From: Gammaproteobacteria bacterium | GTDB taxonomy: Bacteria > Pseudomonadota > Gammaproteobacteria > PS1 > Pseudothioglobaceae | NCBI GenBank assembly: GCA_029941485.1 | Contig: JAPYOZ010000004.1 | Span: 1 to 28,422, forward strand | DNA: 28,422 nt | Direction of reading: 5' to 3' | Shown here: one piece after another, positions 13,762 to 21,874 of the stretch | How the letters are laid out: the number at the start of each line of letters is the position of its first letter | Position numbering within the stretch: position 1 is the stretch's first letter | Made by a program: the position numbers and the translations under genes | The notes under the pieces: generated by a model | Database searches by the model: none | What the model was told of the DNA's origin: nothing | Seen by the model: the letters and a program-made list of their open reading frames with translations, nothing else

Positions 13762-15636
13762 TTATTTAATAAGCTTATTCATGCGCTTAACAAATTCAGC
13801 AGGGTCTTTGAGTTGCCCGCCTTCTGCTAGAACTGCTTGATCAAATAATACTCTTACAATGTCTTCATCAACTTTGGTTTTGAGTTTTTCAACCAGTGGA
13901 TGAGTTGGGTTGATTTCAAGAATTGGCTTGGTTTCAGGTACGTCTTGACCCAGTGAAGCCATGATTCTTTCCATATTTCCGCCCATTTCATTTTCATCGG
14001 CTACCAAACAAGAAGGGGACTCGCTAAGGCGAGATGACACTTTAACTTCTTTAACTTGAGAGTCGAGAATTTTTTGCATTTCTTTAAGGGTCTTTTTAAA
14101 GCCTTTGGCGGCTTTTTCTTTTTCTTTCTTTTCTGCCTTAGAGTCCAAACCTTCTAAATCACCTTTGGCGATTGATTTAAGGTTTTTGCCTTCAAACTCG
14201 TTAAAGTTATTAACCATCCACTCGTCAACGCGGTCAGACAGAAGCAGTACTTCGATGTCTTTTTGCTTGAAGATTTCTAAATGAGGAGAGCCTTTAGCAG
14301 CAGCGTAAGTTTCAGCGGTAACGTAGTAGATATCTTTTTGATCTTTACCCATGCGCTCGATGTAATCCGCTAGTGACACGGTTTGATCTTCGCCGTCTGA
14401 TTTAGTGGTGGTGAAACGCAACAAAGAAGCAATTTTGTCTTTATTGGAAGAGTCTTCAACCACGCCTTCTTTCATTACCATACCAAATTCTTTCCAAAAT
14501 TCAGCGTATTTTTCTGGCTTGTTTTTAGCCATTTTTTCTAATTCTTTTAAAACTCTACTAACCGAAGCTTTTCGAATAGCATCAACCACTTTGTTGCTTT
14601 GCAGGATTTCACGAGAAACGTTAAGTGACAAATCAGCCGTATCAATCACACCTTTGATGAAACGTAGGTACAAAGGCATAAGCTCTTCGTTGTCTTCCAT
14701 GATGAACACGCGCTTAGCGTAAAGCTTAATACCGCCTTTGCGCTTTGGCTCCCACATGTCGAACGGGGCTTTTTTAGGAATGAATAATAAAGAGGTGTAG
14801 TCTAATTTACCCTCAACTTTATTGTGTAGCTGCGTTAGTGGGCCTTCGAAATCGTAAGTTAATGATTTGTAGAATTCATCGTAGTCTTCTTGTTTTAGGC
14901 TTTTTTTGTCTTGTGTCCAAAATGCATTGGCTTTATTAACACTTTCGTATTCAATTTCTTTATCGTCTTCTGATGGTTTGATCATCATGATTGGAATGGT
15001 GATGTGATCAGAGTATTTTGAAATGATTGAACGTAAGCGATAGTCGTCTAAGAATTCTTTTTCTTCTTTTTTGATGTGAAGCGTGATTGTGGTACCAAAA
15101 TCCTCTACTTTGGTGGTTTCTAATGAATACTCACCTTTGCCTTTTGATGACCAAACCGTGCCTTTAGTTTTAGCATCACCTGCTTTTCTGGTGCTTAGAG
15201 TTACTTCATCGGCAACAATAAAGGCAGAGTAGAAACCAACACCAAACTGACCAATTAGATTAGAGTCTTGAGCTTGTTTCTCGTCTAGGTTTTTTAAGAA
15301 TTTTTGTGTACCTGAATTTGCAATGGTACCAATGTTTTCCATGACTTCGTCTTGTGTCATGCCGATGCCGTTGTCACTAATGGTGACGGTGCCGGCGTCT
15401 TTATCAGCAGATACGTGGATTTGTAATTCCTCTTTACCTTCGACTAGTTTGTCGTTAGATAGGGATTCAAACTTAAGCTTATCAATAGCGTCAGAGGCGT
15501 TTGAGATAAGCTCTCTTAGGAATATTTCTTTGTTGGAATACAAAGAATGAATCATTAAATGTAGAAGTTGTGAGACCTCGGTTTGGAAAGCATGTGTTTT
15601 TTTGGTGCTTTTTGTCTTTGCGCTCTTTGCAGTCAT
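13762..15636 (-). CDS. htpG: Hsp90-family chaperone HtpG
   Basis: HtpG is the bacterial cytosolic Hsp90, a dimeric ATP-driven chaperone. The N-terminal GHKL ATPase domain shows ELISNASDAIDKLKFE (E42 and N46), DNGIGM (about 93-98) and GQFGVGFYSAF. The middle domain contains LLFIPKKAPFD and the segment with LSLNVSREILQ. The C-terminal dimerisation domain follows a lysine/glutamate-rich stretch near residues 500-520. Length is 624 residues, the same as E. coli HtpG. AAGGA, eight bases before the ATG, is a good ribosome site. A heat-shock-type promoter lies immediately upstream and a terminator downstream, so it is probably a single-gene transcript. It is divergent from xerC. Confidence 0.98.
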   Translation of the reverse strand: MTAKSAKTKSTKKTHAFQTEVSQLLHLMIHSLYSNKEIFLRELISNASDAIDKLKFESLSNDKLVEGKEELQIHVSADKDAGTVTISDNGIGMTQDEVMENIGTIANSGTQKFLKNLDEKQAQDSNLIGQFGVGFYSAFIVADEVTLSTRKAGDAKTKGTVWSSKGKGEYSLETTKVEDFGTTITLHIKKEEKEFLDDYRLRSIISKYSDHITIPIMMIKPSEDDKEIEYESVNKANAFWTQDKKSLKQEDYDEFYKSLTYDFEGPLTQLHNKVEGKLDYTSLLFIPKKAPFDMWEPKRKGGIKLYAKRVFIMEDNEELMPLYLRFIKGVIDTADLSLNVSREILQSNKVVDAIRKASVSRVLKELEKMAKNKPEKYAEFWKEFGMVMKEGVVEDSSNKDKIASLLRFTTTKSDGEDQTVSLADYIERMGKDQKDIYYVTAETYAAAKGSPHLEIFKQKDIEVLLLSDRVDEWMVNNFNEFEGKNLKSIAKGDLEGLDSKAEKKEKEKAAKGFKKTLKEMQKILDSQVKEVKVSSRLSESPSCLVADENEMGGNMERIMASLGQDVPETKPILEINPTHPLVEKLKTKVDEDIVRVLFDQAVLAEGGQLKDPAEFVKRMNKLIK

Positions 15637-15672
15637 TTATATTGTCCTTATTGTTTGACGTAAAATACATTG

Positions 15673-15698
15673 ATATGGGCAAAGTAAAAAAAATCAAC
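15673..15698 (-). promoter_or_regulatory. Candidate sigma-32 (heat-shock) promoter of htpG
   Basis: On the minus strand, GTTGATT (15692-15698) and CCCATAT (15673-15679) are separated by 12 bases. The sigma-32 consensus is CTTGAAA, 11-16 bases, CCCATNT. The -10 part is a full match and the -35 part keeps TTGA. Transcription would start about 30 bases before the htpG ATG, which fits a known heat-shock gene. The element ends six bases short of the xerC start on the other strand. Confidence 0.6.
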
Positions 15699-15703
15699 TA
15701 AAA

Positions 15704-16582
15704 ATGCAAAAACAAATTAATCAGTTTGTTTTGTATTTAAAAGTTGAGCGCGGATACGCGCTGAATACTCAGCAAGCGTATGCACGAGATTTGCAAAAAT
15801 TACTCGCTTTTGCTCAATCGCAAAGCGTGGTTGGTTGGGTGAGTTTGAACAGTGAGCACCTAAATCTATTTGTAATGACAATGCGCCATAAAAACATTAG
15901 TGGTCGTACTATTAGACGGCATTTATCTTCGATTAGAGGGTTTTTATCTTATTTGGTCAATCAAGGCTTGCTTGAGGGTAATTGCGCCAGAGGTTTGCAA
16001 ACGCCTAAGATTGCAAAAAATCTACCCAAAACACTGGATTATGAGAGGCTTGTACAAATGTTAACACCCAAATCAAGTGCATTCTCAGAGCTAAGAGACT
16101 CCGCAATGGTGGAAGTGCTTTACTCTTGTGGGTTAAGAGTGTCAGAATTAGTTGGGCTGGATATTGATGATGTGGATGCAAGCCAAGGGTTTTTACGAGT
16201 GATGGGTAAAGGCTCGAAAGTACGCTACACGCCGTTGGGTGAATCGGCGCAAAAATCGATTGATCGTTATTTGCAAAAGACAAGTCATGTTAGTAAGGCT
16301 TTGTTTGTTAATAATAAGCAAGAGCGAATTAGCACAAGAACTGTGCAAAATATCATTAAAGATAGGGCGCTGTCCGTTGGTATTAAGGTGAACGTTCATC
16401 CGCACATGTTGCGCCACGCGGCAGCCACGCATTTTTTGCAATCGAGCCATGATCTGCGTTCAGTACAAGAATTTTTAGGCCATAAGAGTATTAAGTCAAC
16501 TCAAGTGTATACGCACCTTGATTTTTTGGAGCTGTCCAAGGTGTACGATAAATGTCACCCAAGAGCAAAAAAATCATCATGA
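15704..16582 (+). CDS. xerC: Tyrosine recombinase XerC
   Basis: XerC with XerD resolves chromosome dimers at the dif site during cell division. The N-terminal SAM-like core-binding domain spans about 1-90 and the catalytic domain about 105-280. All active residues are visible: R145 in GLRVSELVGL, K172 in GKGSK, H234 and R237 in HPHMLRH, H260 in LGHKS, and the nucleophile Y269 in VYTHLDF. I prefer XerC over XerD because of LPKTLD, the ISTRTVQ segment and the C-terminal HLDF...VYDKCHPRAKK, all close to E. coli XerC. Length is 292 residues, normal. The TGA stop overlaps the tsaC ATG. It stands outside the dapF-yigA-xerC context found in enterics. Confidence 0.93.
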   Translation: MQKQINQFVLYLKVERGYALNTQQAYARDLQKLLAFAQSQSVVGWVSLNSEHLNLFVMTMRHKNISGRTIRRHLSSIRGFLSYLVNQGLLEGNCARGLQTPKIAKNLPKTLDYERLVQMLTPKSSAFSELRDSAMVEVLYSCGLRVSELVGLDIDDVDASQGFLRVMGKGSKVRYTPLGESAQKSIDRYLQKTSHVSKALFVNNKQERISTRTVQNIIKDRALSVGIKVNVHPHMLRHAAATHFLQSSHDLRSVQEFLGHKSIKSTQVYTHLDFLELSKVYDKCHPRAKKSS

Positions 16583-17115
16583 ATTTTAAAACTAGACTGG
16601 CTTCTGAGTATTTAAAAGCAGGTGGGGTGATTAGCCATCCTACCGATACCATTCAAGGCTTGAGTTGTTTGCCAAGGTTTGAGCATTCAATGCATCGATT
16701 GCTAAAAATCAAGCAAAGATCTGCCGCTAAAGGGTTAATTCTACTGGCGAGTGATGCGCGTTATCTTGAAGATTATGTGGCGTATGTGTCGCAATTAAAA
16801 TCGATTAAAAATACCGATGTACCCACCACTTATTTACTAAAGGCAAGCTCAAAAATATCTAAACTATTGATGGGTGAGTTTAGCACGGTGGCGATTAGAC
16901 TAACTGATAACACCTTGATTGCAGAGTTGTGCAAGGCTACCAACAGTGCACTGGTTTCAAGCAGCGCCAATACGACTGGAAAACACAGCGCCACTAGCGT
17001 GCTGAATTTAAATGTGTTTTTTAAAGGAGAATTGGACTTTATGATTGCCCCGAAAAACTATAATAACTCGCCATCACGAATTATTAATTTAGAAACGGGA
17101 GAGAGTCTTAGATGA
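16579..17115 (+). CDS. tsaC: Threonylcarbamoyl-AMP synthase, TsaC/YrdC type
   Basis: TsaC makes threonylcarbamoyl-AMP from threonine, bicarbonate and ATP, the precursor of the t6A modification at position 37 of ANN-decoding tRNAs. The YrdC fold is recognised by SHPTDTIQGLSC (about 15-26), KIKQRSAAKGLILLA (with the conserved KxR), VAIRLTD and SSSANTTG. The ATG at 16579 gives 178 residues and an ATGA overlap with xerC; a start at 16552 would overlap xerC by 31 bases for no gain. The usual WPGPxT loop reads TDVPTT here, so the Trp and Gly are lost. A related YrdC/YciO-type paralogue is the main alternative. The stop overlaps hemF. A tsaC-hemF pairing is also common in other gammaproteobacteria. 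Confidence 0.85.
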   Translation: MNFKTRLASEYLKAGGVISHPTDTIQGLSCLPRFEHSMHRLLKIKQRSAAKGLILLASDARYLEDYVAYVSQLKSIKNTDVPTTYLLKASSKISKLLMGEFSTVAIRLTDNTLIAELCKATNSALVSSSANTTGKHSATSVLNLNVFFKGELDFMIAPKNYNNSPSRIINLETGESLR

Positions 17116-18020
17116 TTGATCAAGTTAAAACTTACTTATTAAACCTGCAAGAAAATATCTGTACTCAGTTAGAAGTCGTTGATGGTGAGGCTAGTTTTAT
17201 TAAAGACAACTGGGAAAAAGAGAATGGTGCTGGTGGTGGTTTGACACGAGTACTGATGAATGGTGCAGTGTTTGAACAAGCAGGCGTTAACTTCTCTCTT
17301 GTGCGTGGCGATAATATGCCGGCCTCAGCCACGGCGCTTAGGCCTGAATTAGCAGGACGGAGTTTTACGGCATTGGGTGTGTCTTTGGTGATTCATCCGC
17401 ACAACCCTTACGCGCCAACTTCACATGCGAACGTTCGATTTTTTATCGCAGAAAAAGAAGGCGAAGATCCGATTTGGTGGTTTGGTGGCGGCTTTGATTT
17501 AACCCCGTATTACGGCTTTGATGAAGATGCTATTTTGTGGCATCAAACAGCTAAAGAGGCTTGTGATCCGTTTGGTAAAGATGTGTATGCAAAATATAAA
17601 AAATGGTGTGATGATTATTTTTACCTGAAGCATCGTGACGAACAACGTGGTATTGGTGGGTTGTTTTTTGATGATTTAAATGAAGGTGGGTTTGATGAGT
17701 GTTTTGCTTTTATGCAAAGTGTTGGAAATGGTTACATTAAAGCTTATCGACCGATTGTGCAGAAGCGTAAAGACACGTCGTATGGTGAACGTGAAAGACA
17801 GTTTCAGCTGTATCGCCGTGGTCGCTACGTGGAATTTAACCTAGTGTATGACCGTGGTACGTTGTTTGGTTTACAAACCGGCGGTCGCACCGAATCCATT
17901 CTTATGTCATTGCCACCGTTAGTGCGTTGGGAGTATCAGTACGAACCTGAAGAGGGTAGCGAGGAAGCTAGATTGTACGAGCGCTATATTCAGCCTCAAG
18001 ATTGGCTAGGCCTCAAATAG
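17112..18020 (+). CDS. hemF: Oxygen-dependent coproporphyrinogen III oxidase
   Basis: HemF converts coproporphyrinogen III to protoporphyrinogen IX by two oxidative decarboxylations using O2, a late haem step in the cytosol. Family signatures are NGAVFEQAGVNFS, HPHNPYAPTSHANVRFF, WWFGGGFDLTPYY, HRDEQRGIGGLFFDD, the GRYVEFNLVYDRGT segment near residue 240, and GGRTESILMSLPP. Length is 302 residues against 299 in E. coli. The ATG overlaps the tsaC stop (ATGA), so it is probably coupled to it. Its presence implies access to oxygen; an oxygen-independent HemN is not excluded elsewhere. The tusA-like gene follows after five bases. Confidence 0.98.
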   Translation: MIDQVKTYLLNLQENICTQLEVVDGEASFIKDNWEKENGAGGGLTRVLMNGAVFEQAGVNFSLVRGDNMPASATALRPELAGRSFTALGVSLVIHPHNPYAPTSHANVRFFIAEKEGEDPIWWFGGGFDLTPYYGFDEDAILWHQTAKEACDPFGKDVYAKYKKWCDDYFYLKHRDEQRGIGGLFFDDLNEGGFDECFAFMQSVGNGYIKAYRPIVQKRKDTSYGERERQFQLYRRGRYVEFNLVYDRGTLFGLQTGGRTESILMSLPPLVRWEYQYEPEEGSEEARLYERYIQPQDWLGLK

Positions 18021-18025
18021 CCTGT

Positions 18026-18250
18026 ATGAAGTACACTATTGACGCCAAACGATTGCTTTGCCCAATGCCGGTAATTCGCCTGGGTGAGATGATTGATACT
18101 GTTGATAAAGGTGATTTGATCGAAATGCTAGCCACCGACCCTGGTGTGCTACATGATATACCTGCTTGGTGCAAAGTTCATGGACATAAGGTGGTTAATA
18201 TAGAAGAAAAATCCAATGAGATTATTCTTCTGGTAGAGAAATTAGGGTAG
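18026..18250 (+). CDS. TusA-family sulfur-carrier protein
   Basis: The 74-residue protein carries the TusA/SirA signature LLCPMPVIRLGE with the sulfur-accepting C12 in a CPxP motif, followed by the typical LIEMLATDPGVLHDIPAW and GHKV segments. TusA proteins pass sulfane sulfur between proteins, in tRNA thiolation or, in sulfur oxidisers, in Dsr/Hdr pathways. The sequence alone does not choose between these. I chose the ATG at 18026; a TTG frame opening at 18002 overlaps hemF. There is no clear ribosome site, and the five-base gap to hemF suggests coupling. A terminator follows ten bases after the stop. No other sulfur gene is in the window. Confidence 0.85.
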   Translation: MKYTIDAKRLLCPMPVIRLGEMIDTVDKGDLIEMLATDPGVLHDIPAWCKVHGHKVVNIEEKSNEIILLVEKLG

Positions 18251-18259
18251 AATAAGTCG

Positions 18260-18286
18260 CTGTTTTTATTGTAAATAACAGTTTTT
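18260..18286 (+). terminator. Terminator of the xerC-tsaC-hemF-tusA unit
   Basis: CTGTT-TTTA (18260-18268) pairs with TAAA-T-AACAG (18272-18281) with one bulged T and a TTG loop, followed by TTTTT. It is AT-rich and so only moderately stable, but lies ten bases after the tusA-like stop, where a terminator is expected. Confidence 0.6.
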
Positions 18287-18339
18287 CATAATATAACAAT
18301 AAAACCAACAAGAATTTTGCTTGCAATGGCGCAGGCTGT

Positions 18340-18367
18340 TTGACAATGACTGTCATCAAATTAAATA
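18340..18367 (+). promoter_or_regulatory. Candidate glnA promoter with overlapping dyads
   Basis: TTGACA (18340-18345) is a perfect sigma-70 -35 box; TAAATA (18362-18367) at 16 bases is a weak -10. In the spacer, ATGAC-T-GTCAT (18346-18356) is a perfect 5-1-5 palindrome, and TGACA (18341-18345) with TGTCA (18351-18355) forms a second, overlapping repeat. These are candidate operator sites. The predicted leader is very short (about 13 bases) with AGGAGA at 18377-18382 before the ATG. Confidence 0.45.
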
Positions 18368-18386
18368 GTTAAAAATAGGAGAAAGT

Positions 18387-19799
18387 ATGTCTGCTAAAGA
18401 TGTAATGAAGATGATGAAGGACAACGAAGTTAAGTTCGTTGATTTCCGTTTTACTGATACTAAAGGTAAGGAGCAACACGTAAGTGTGCCAGCCCACCAA
18501 GTTGATGCTGATAAATTTGAAGAAGGCCAAATGTTTGACGGTTCTTCAATCGCCGGTTGGAAAGATATTAATGAATCAGATATGATTCTACAGCCAGATC
18601 TTGATGCGTGTGTTATGGACCCATTTACTCAAGAGTCTACACTAATTGTTCGTTGTGATATTATCGAGCCAGAAGATATGAAAGGCTATGAAAAAGATCC
18701 ACGTTCAATTGCAAAGCGTGCTGAAAAGTACATGCAAGATTCAGGTGTTGCTGATGTTGCTTATTTCGGTAACGAGCCGGAATTTTTTGTATTTGATTCA
18801 GTTAAGTTTGACAATACGATGGGCGCATGTAGCTACTCAGTACATTCTGAGGAAGCAGCTTGGGAAAGTGGTAGTGATTTTGACGGTGGTAACACCGGTC
18901 ACCGTCCAGGCGTTAAAGGCGGTTACTTCCCAGTACCACCCGTTGACTCAATGATGGATTTACGTGCTGAAATGTGTTTAGCAATTGAAAGCATGGGTGT
19001 GACCACTGAAGTACATCACCACGAAGTAGGTACTGCAGGTCAAAACGAAATTGGTGCATTGTTTAACACCTTAGTTAAAAAAGCAGACGAAACTCAAATC
19101 TTAAAGTACTGTGTTCAAAACGTAGCGCATGTATACGGTAAGACTGCAACATTTATGCCTAAGCCAATCGTTGGTGATAATGGTAATGGTATGCACGTTC
19201 ACCAGTCAATGGCTAAAGGCGGTGTAAACTTATTCTATGAAAAAGGCGCTTACGGTAACTTAAGTGAAATGGCGCTACATTACGTCGGTGGTATTATTAA
19301 GCATGCTAGAGCGTTAAATGCATTCTGTAATGCATCAACTAACTCATACAAGCGTTTAGTACCAGGTTTTGAAGCACCAGAGATTTTACAATACTCTGCT
19401 AAAAACCGTTCAGCTGCGATTCGTATTCCTTTTGTTGCGAACCCTAAAGGCACGCGTGTTGAAGTGCGTTTCCCAGATCCAACAGCAAACCCTTACTTAG
19501 CGTTTTCTGCAATGTTAATGGCCGGCCTTGATGGTATTAAGAACAAGATCGATCCAGGTAAACCTGCGACAGAAGATTTATATGAATTGTCTGAAGCTGA
19601 CAAGGCAAAGATCCCTACAGTAGCATCTTCACTTGATCAAGCGTTAGAGGCTCTAGATGCAGATCGTGACTTCTTGACTGCAGGCGGTGTGTTTACAAAT
19701 GATATGATTGATTCATACATTGATCTTAAAATGGAAGAGGTGACTAAGCTTCGTTGTGCAACTCACCCAGTTGAATATGAAATGTATTACAGCTTGTAA
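18387..19799 (+). CDS. glnA: Glutamine synthetase, type I
   Basis: GlnA joins ammonium and glutamate with ATP, the main route of ammonium assimilation, as a cytosolic dodecamer. Visible parts: the beta-grasp domain with MFDGSSIAGW, the ATP/metal segments PEFFVFD and EVHHHEVGTAGQNEIG, NGMHVHQS, the NRSAAIRIP segment, and the EVRFPDPTANPYL segment. Tyr399 in EDLYEL lies where the adenylylation Tyr397 of E. coli is found, which suggests GSI-beta control by GlnE. Length is 470 residues. AGGAGA just before the ATG is a strong ribosome site. It stands alone: glnL and glnG do not follow, and a strong terminator does. No good sigma-54 site was found upstream. Confidence 0.98.
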   Translation: MSAKDVMKMMKDNEVKFVDFRFTDTKGKEQHVSVPAHQVDADKFEEGQMFDGSSIAGWKDINESDMILQPDLDACVMDPFTQESTLIVRCDIIEPEDMKGYEKDPRSIAKRAEKYMQDSGVADVAYFGNEPEFFVFDSVKFDNTMGACSYSVHSEEAAWESGSDFDGGNTGHRPGVKGGYFPVPPVDSMMDLRAEMCLAIESMGVTTEVHHHEVGTAGQNEIGALFNTLVKKADETQILKYCVQNVAHVYGKTATFMPKPIVGDNGNGMHVHQSMAKGGVNLFYEKGAYGNLSEMALHYVGGIIKHARALNAFCNASTNSYKRLVPGFEAPEILQYSAKNRSAAIRIPFVANPKGTRVEVRFPDPTANPYLAFSAMLMAGLDGIKNKIDPGKPATEDLYELSEADKAKIPTVASSLDQALEALDADRDFLTAGGVFTNDMIDSYIDLKMEEVTKLRCATHPVEYEMYYSL

Positions 19800-19823
19800 T
19801 ATTTAATTTCGATTCATAAAAAG

Positions 19824-19848
19824 GCCGTGCAAATGCACGGCTTTTTTT
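19824..19848 (+). terminator. Strong Rho-independent terminator of glnA
   Basis: GCCGTGC (19824-19830) pairs perfectly with GCACGGC (19835-19841) around an AAAT loop, followed by seven T residues. The preceding A-run can pair with the T tract. It lies 24 bases after the glnA stop. Confidence 0.95.
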
Positions 19849-19887
19849 ATGTCTGAAGCGTAAAATGGCTAACAAAATATTATATTA

Positions 19888-20853
19888 ATGATTATGACAG
19901 TACTAAGAAACAATTGGACTCTTGCAGAGGTTGAGGCTTTATTTGCATTACCTTTTAATGACTTGTTATTTCAAGCGCATACGATTCACAGAGAAAATTT
20001 TGATCCGAACCAGGTTCAGGTAAGCTCGTTACTGAATATTAAAACTGGCGCCTGCCCAGAAGATTGTTCTTATTGCTCACAAAGCTCTAAGTATGACACC
20101 GGTCTTGAACGTGAGAAATTGATGGAAGTTGATTTGGTACTTGAGCAAGCCAAAGAAGCTAAAGATAAAGGCGCTACACGTTTTTGTATGGGTGCTGCTT
20201 GGCGTAATCCTACCGACAAAAGTCTTGATAAGGTTATCCCGATGATTCAAGGCGTTAAAGCCATGGGCATGGAAACTTGTGTAACACTAGGCATGCTAAC
20301 TCAAGAGCAGGCCTTTACTTTAAAAGAAGCGGGTTTGGACTATTACAACCATAATCTCGACACTTCAGAAGAAAACTATAGCAATGTTATTACTACCCGT
20401 AATTTTCAAGATCGTCTCGATACTTTAGAATCAGTCCAAAACGCCGACATCAATGTATGTAGCGGTGGTATCTTAGGTTTGGGTGAAGAGCAAACTGATC
20501 GTGCTTCTATGCTCAGATCTTTATCTAATTTAGAGGCGCACCCTGACAGTGTGCCACTCAATCTTTTGGTGCCAATTCCTGGCACACCATTTGAGAAAGT
20601 TGCACCACCAACGGAAAGTGAGTTTGTGCGCACCATTGCTGTTGCACGTATTATGATGCCAAAATCGGTGGTACGTTTATCAGCAGGCCGTACTGAAATG
20701 GGCGAGGCGATGCAAGCACTATGTTTCTTTGCAGGCGCTAATTCTATTTTTTATGGTGAACAGTTGTTAACAACGGATAATCCAGACACCAATACTGATC
20801 AAGCATTATTTACTAGATTAGGTATTAACCAATCTCAAGCAAGTAGTCACTAA
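19888..20853 (+). CDS. bioB: Biotin synthase
   Basis: BioB is a radical-SAM enzyme that inserts sulfur into dethiobiotin, the last step of biotin synthesis. The radical-SAM cluster motif CPEDCSYC has C56, C60 and C63. The ligands of the second [2Fe-2S] cluster are also present: Cys in RFCMGAAWRNP, METCVTLG and NVCSGGILGLGE, and Arg in RLSAGRTEM. Length is 321 residues against 346 in E. coli, the difference being at the ends. Either ATG at 19888 or 19894 may be used; neither has a ribosome site. TAAAAT at 19861-19866 could serve as a -10 box. The other bio genes are not adjacent. Its last 29 bases overlap convergent murG. Confidence 0.97.
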   Translation: MIMTVLRNNWTLAEVEALFALPFNDLLFQAHTIHRENFDPNQVQVSSLLNIKTGACPEDCSYCSQSSKYDTGLEREKLMEVDLVLEQAKEAKDKGATRFCMGAAWRNPTDKSLDKVIPMIQGVKAMGMETCVTLGMLTQEQAFTLKEAGLDYYNHNLDTSEENYSNVITTRNFQDRLDTLESVQNADINVCSGGILGLGEEQTDRASMLRSLSNLEAHPDSVPLNLLVPIPGTPFEKVAPPTESEFVRTIAVARIMMPKSVVRLSAGRTEMGEAMQALCFFAGANSIFYGEQLLTTDNPDTNTDQALFTRLGINQSQASSH

Positions 20854-21874
20854 TCATCTTTGCTGCGTCAGGTTTGGCCAGCTGTTTTGCATGGTCAGAC
20901 ATTTGTTGAATCTGCGTATTGTCGACCTCCAGCAGTGTTTTTTCAAGCAGCTTAAGGCTTAAATCTTTTTGTTCGATCAAAATGCCAGCGTTATGGTCAG
21001 AAAGGATTTTGGCATTATAAAATTGATGATTGTCAATCGCATGAGGTAGTGGAATCAAAATACTGGGCGTGGCTGAAAGCATCAGCTCTGAGATTGTCAT
21101 CGCACCTGCACGACAAAGCACGATATCTGCCCAGGCGTAAGCTTTTGCCATATCATCAATAAATGCCACTACTTTTACATTTTTATTGTTGTATTGGGCT
21201 TTAACACTATCTAGGTGCTGTTTACCAGTTTGATGCCAAATATTGATATCAATATTGAGTCTAGTAACAATATCATTAATAGGTTTTGCGCCTAAACTAC
21301 CACCAACGATTAATAGGTTGAGTTTTTTATTGTTAGCACTTTTCTTTTTAGGTTTAAACAATACCGGGTTGCCAGAAGTGAAAACCTCAGTTGATTGCTC
21401 AAAAGTATCATCAAACGCTTGAAAAGTCTGTGTGGCAATCTTTGATAAAAGCTTGTTAGTGGTACCGGGAATAGAATTTTGCTCGTGAATGACTAATGGC
21501 ACACGCAACAGCCAAGCCACCAAGCCACCAATGCCTGAAGCAAAGCCACCCATACCAAGTACAACACTAGGGTCTACCTTAGCAAACACACGTACTGTTT
21601 GGATAAAAGCGAGGCTTAATAAAAAGGGTGCTTTGATTAGTGCCAACCTATTTTTACCACGCAAACCCACGGCACTGACTGTGTGTAATGGAATATTGTG
21701 CTTAGGTACTAATGTATTTTCCATACCGCGTTTTGATCCTAACCATTTAATATTAACAGAGTGTTGATCAAGCTCTTTAGCAATGGCTAAGGCTGGAAAT
21801 ATATGCCCACCGGTACCACCAGCCATAATTAATATTTTTTTAGTCGTGTCAGACAAAGTGTTTTTGTTTGTCAT
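20825..21874 (-). CDS. murG: UDP-GlcNAc:lipid I N-acetylglucosaminyltransferase MurG
   Basis: MurG converts lipid I to lipid II on the cytoplasmic face of the membrane, completing the peptidoglycan precursor. It is a GT-B glycosyltransferase: AGGTGGHIFPALAIA (about 18-32) is the N-terminal glycine loop, followed by LGMGGFASGIGG, IHEQNSIPGTTNK, the second glycine loop VGGSLGAKPIND and CRAGAMTISEL (donor binding), then PLPHAIDNHQ. The ATG at 21874 gives 349 residues against 355 in E. coli; an open frame to 21952 lies wholly inside ftsW and adds nothing recognisable. It overlaps the end of ftsW by 26 bases, which suggests coupling, and overlaps bioB tail to tail by 29 bases. Confidence 0.97.
   Translation of the reverse strand: MTNKNTLSDTTKKILIMAGGTGGHIFPALAIAKELDQHSVNIKWLGSKRGMENTLVPKHNIPLHTVSAVGLRGKNRLALIKAPFLLSLAFIQTVRVFAKVDPSVVLGMGGFASGIGGLVAWLLRVPLVIHEQNSIPGTTNKLLSKIATQTFQAFDDTFEQSTEVFTSGNPVLFKPKKKSANNKKLNLLIVGGSLGAKPINDIVTRLNIDINIWHQTGKQHLDSVKAQYNNKNVKVVAFIDDMAKAYAWADIVLCRAGAMTISELMLSATPSILIPLPHAIDNHQFYNAKILSDHNAGILIEQKDLSLKLLEKTLLEVDNTQIQQMSDHAKQLAKPDAAKMISDYLLEIG

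Noticed and set aside
18325..18346. Possible sigma-54 promoter (TGGCGC) before glnA
   Set aside because: The -24 part is only partly right and the -12 TTGC is missing at the required distance; the perfect TTGACA nearby is a better candidate.
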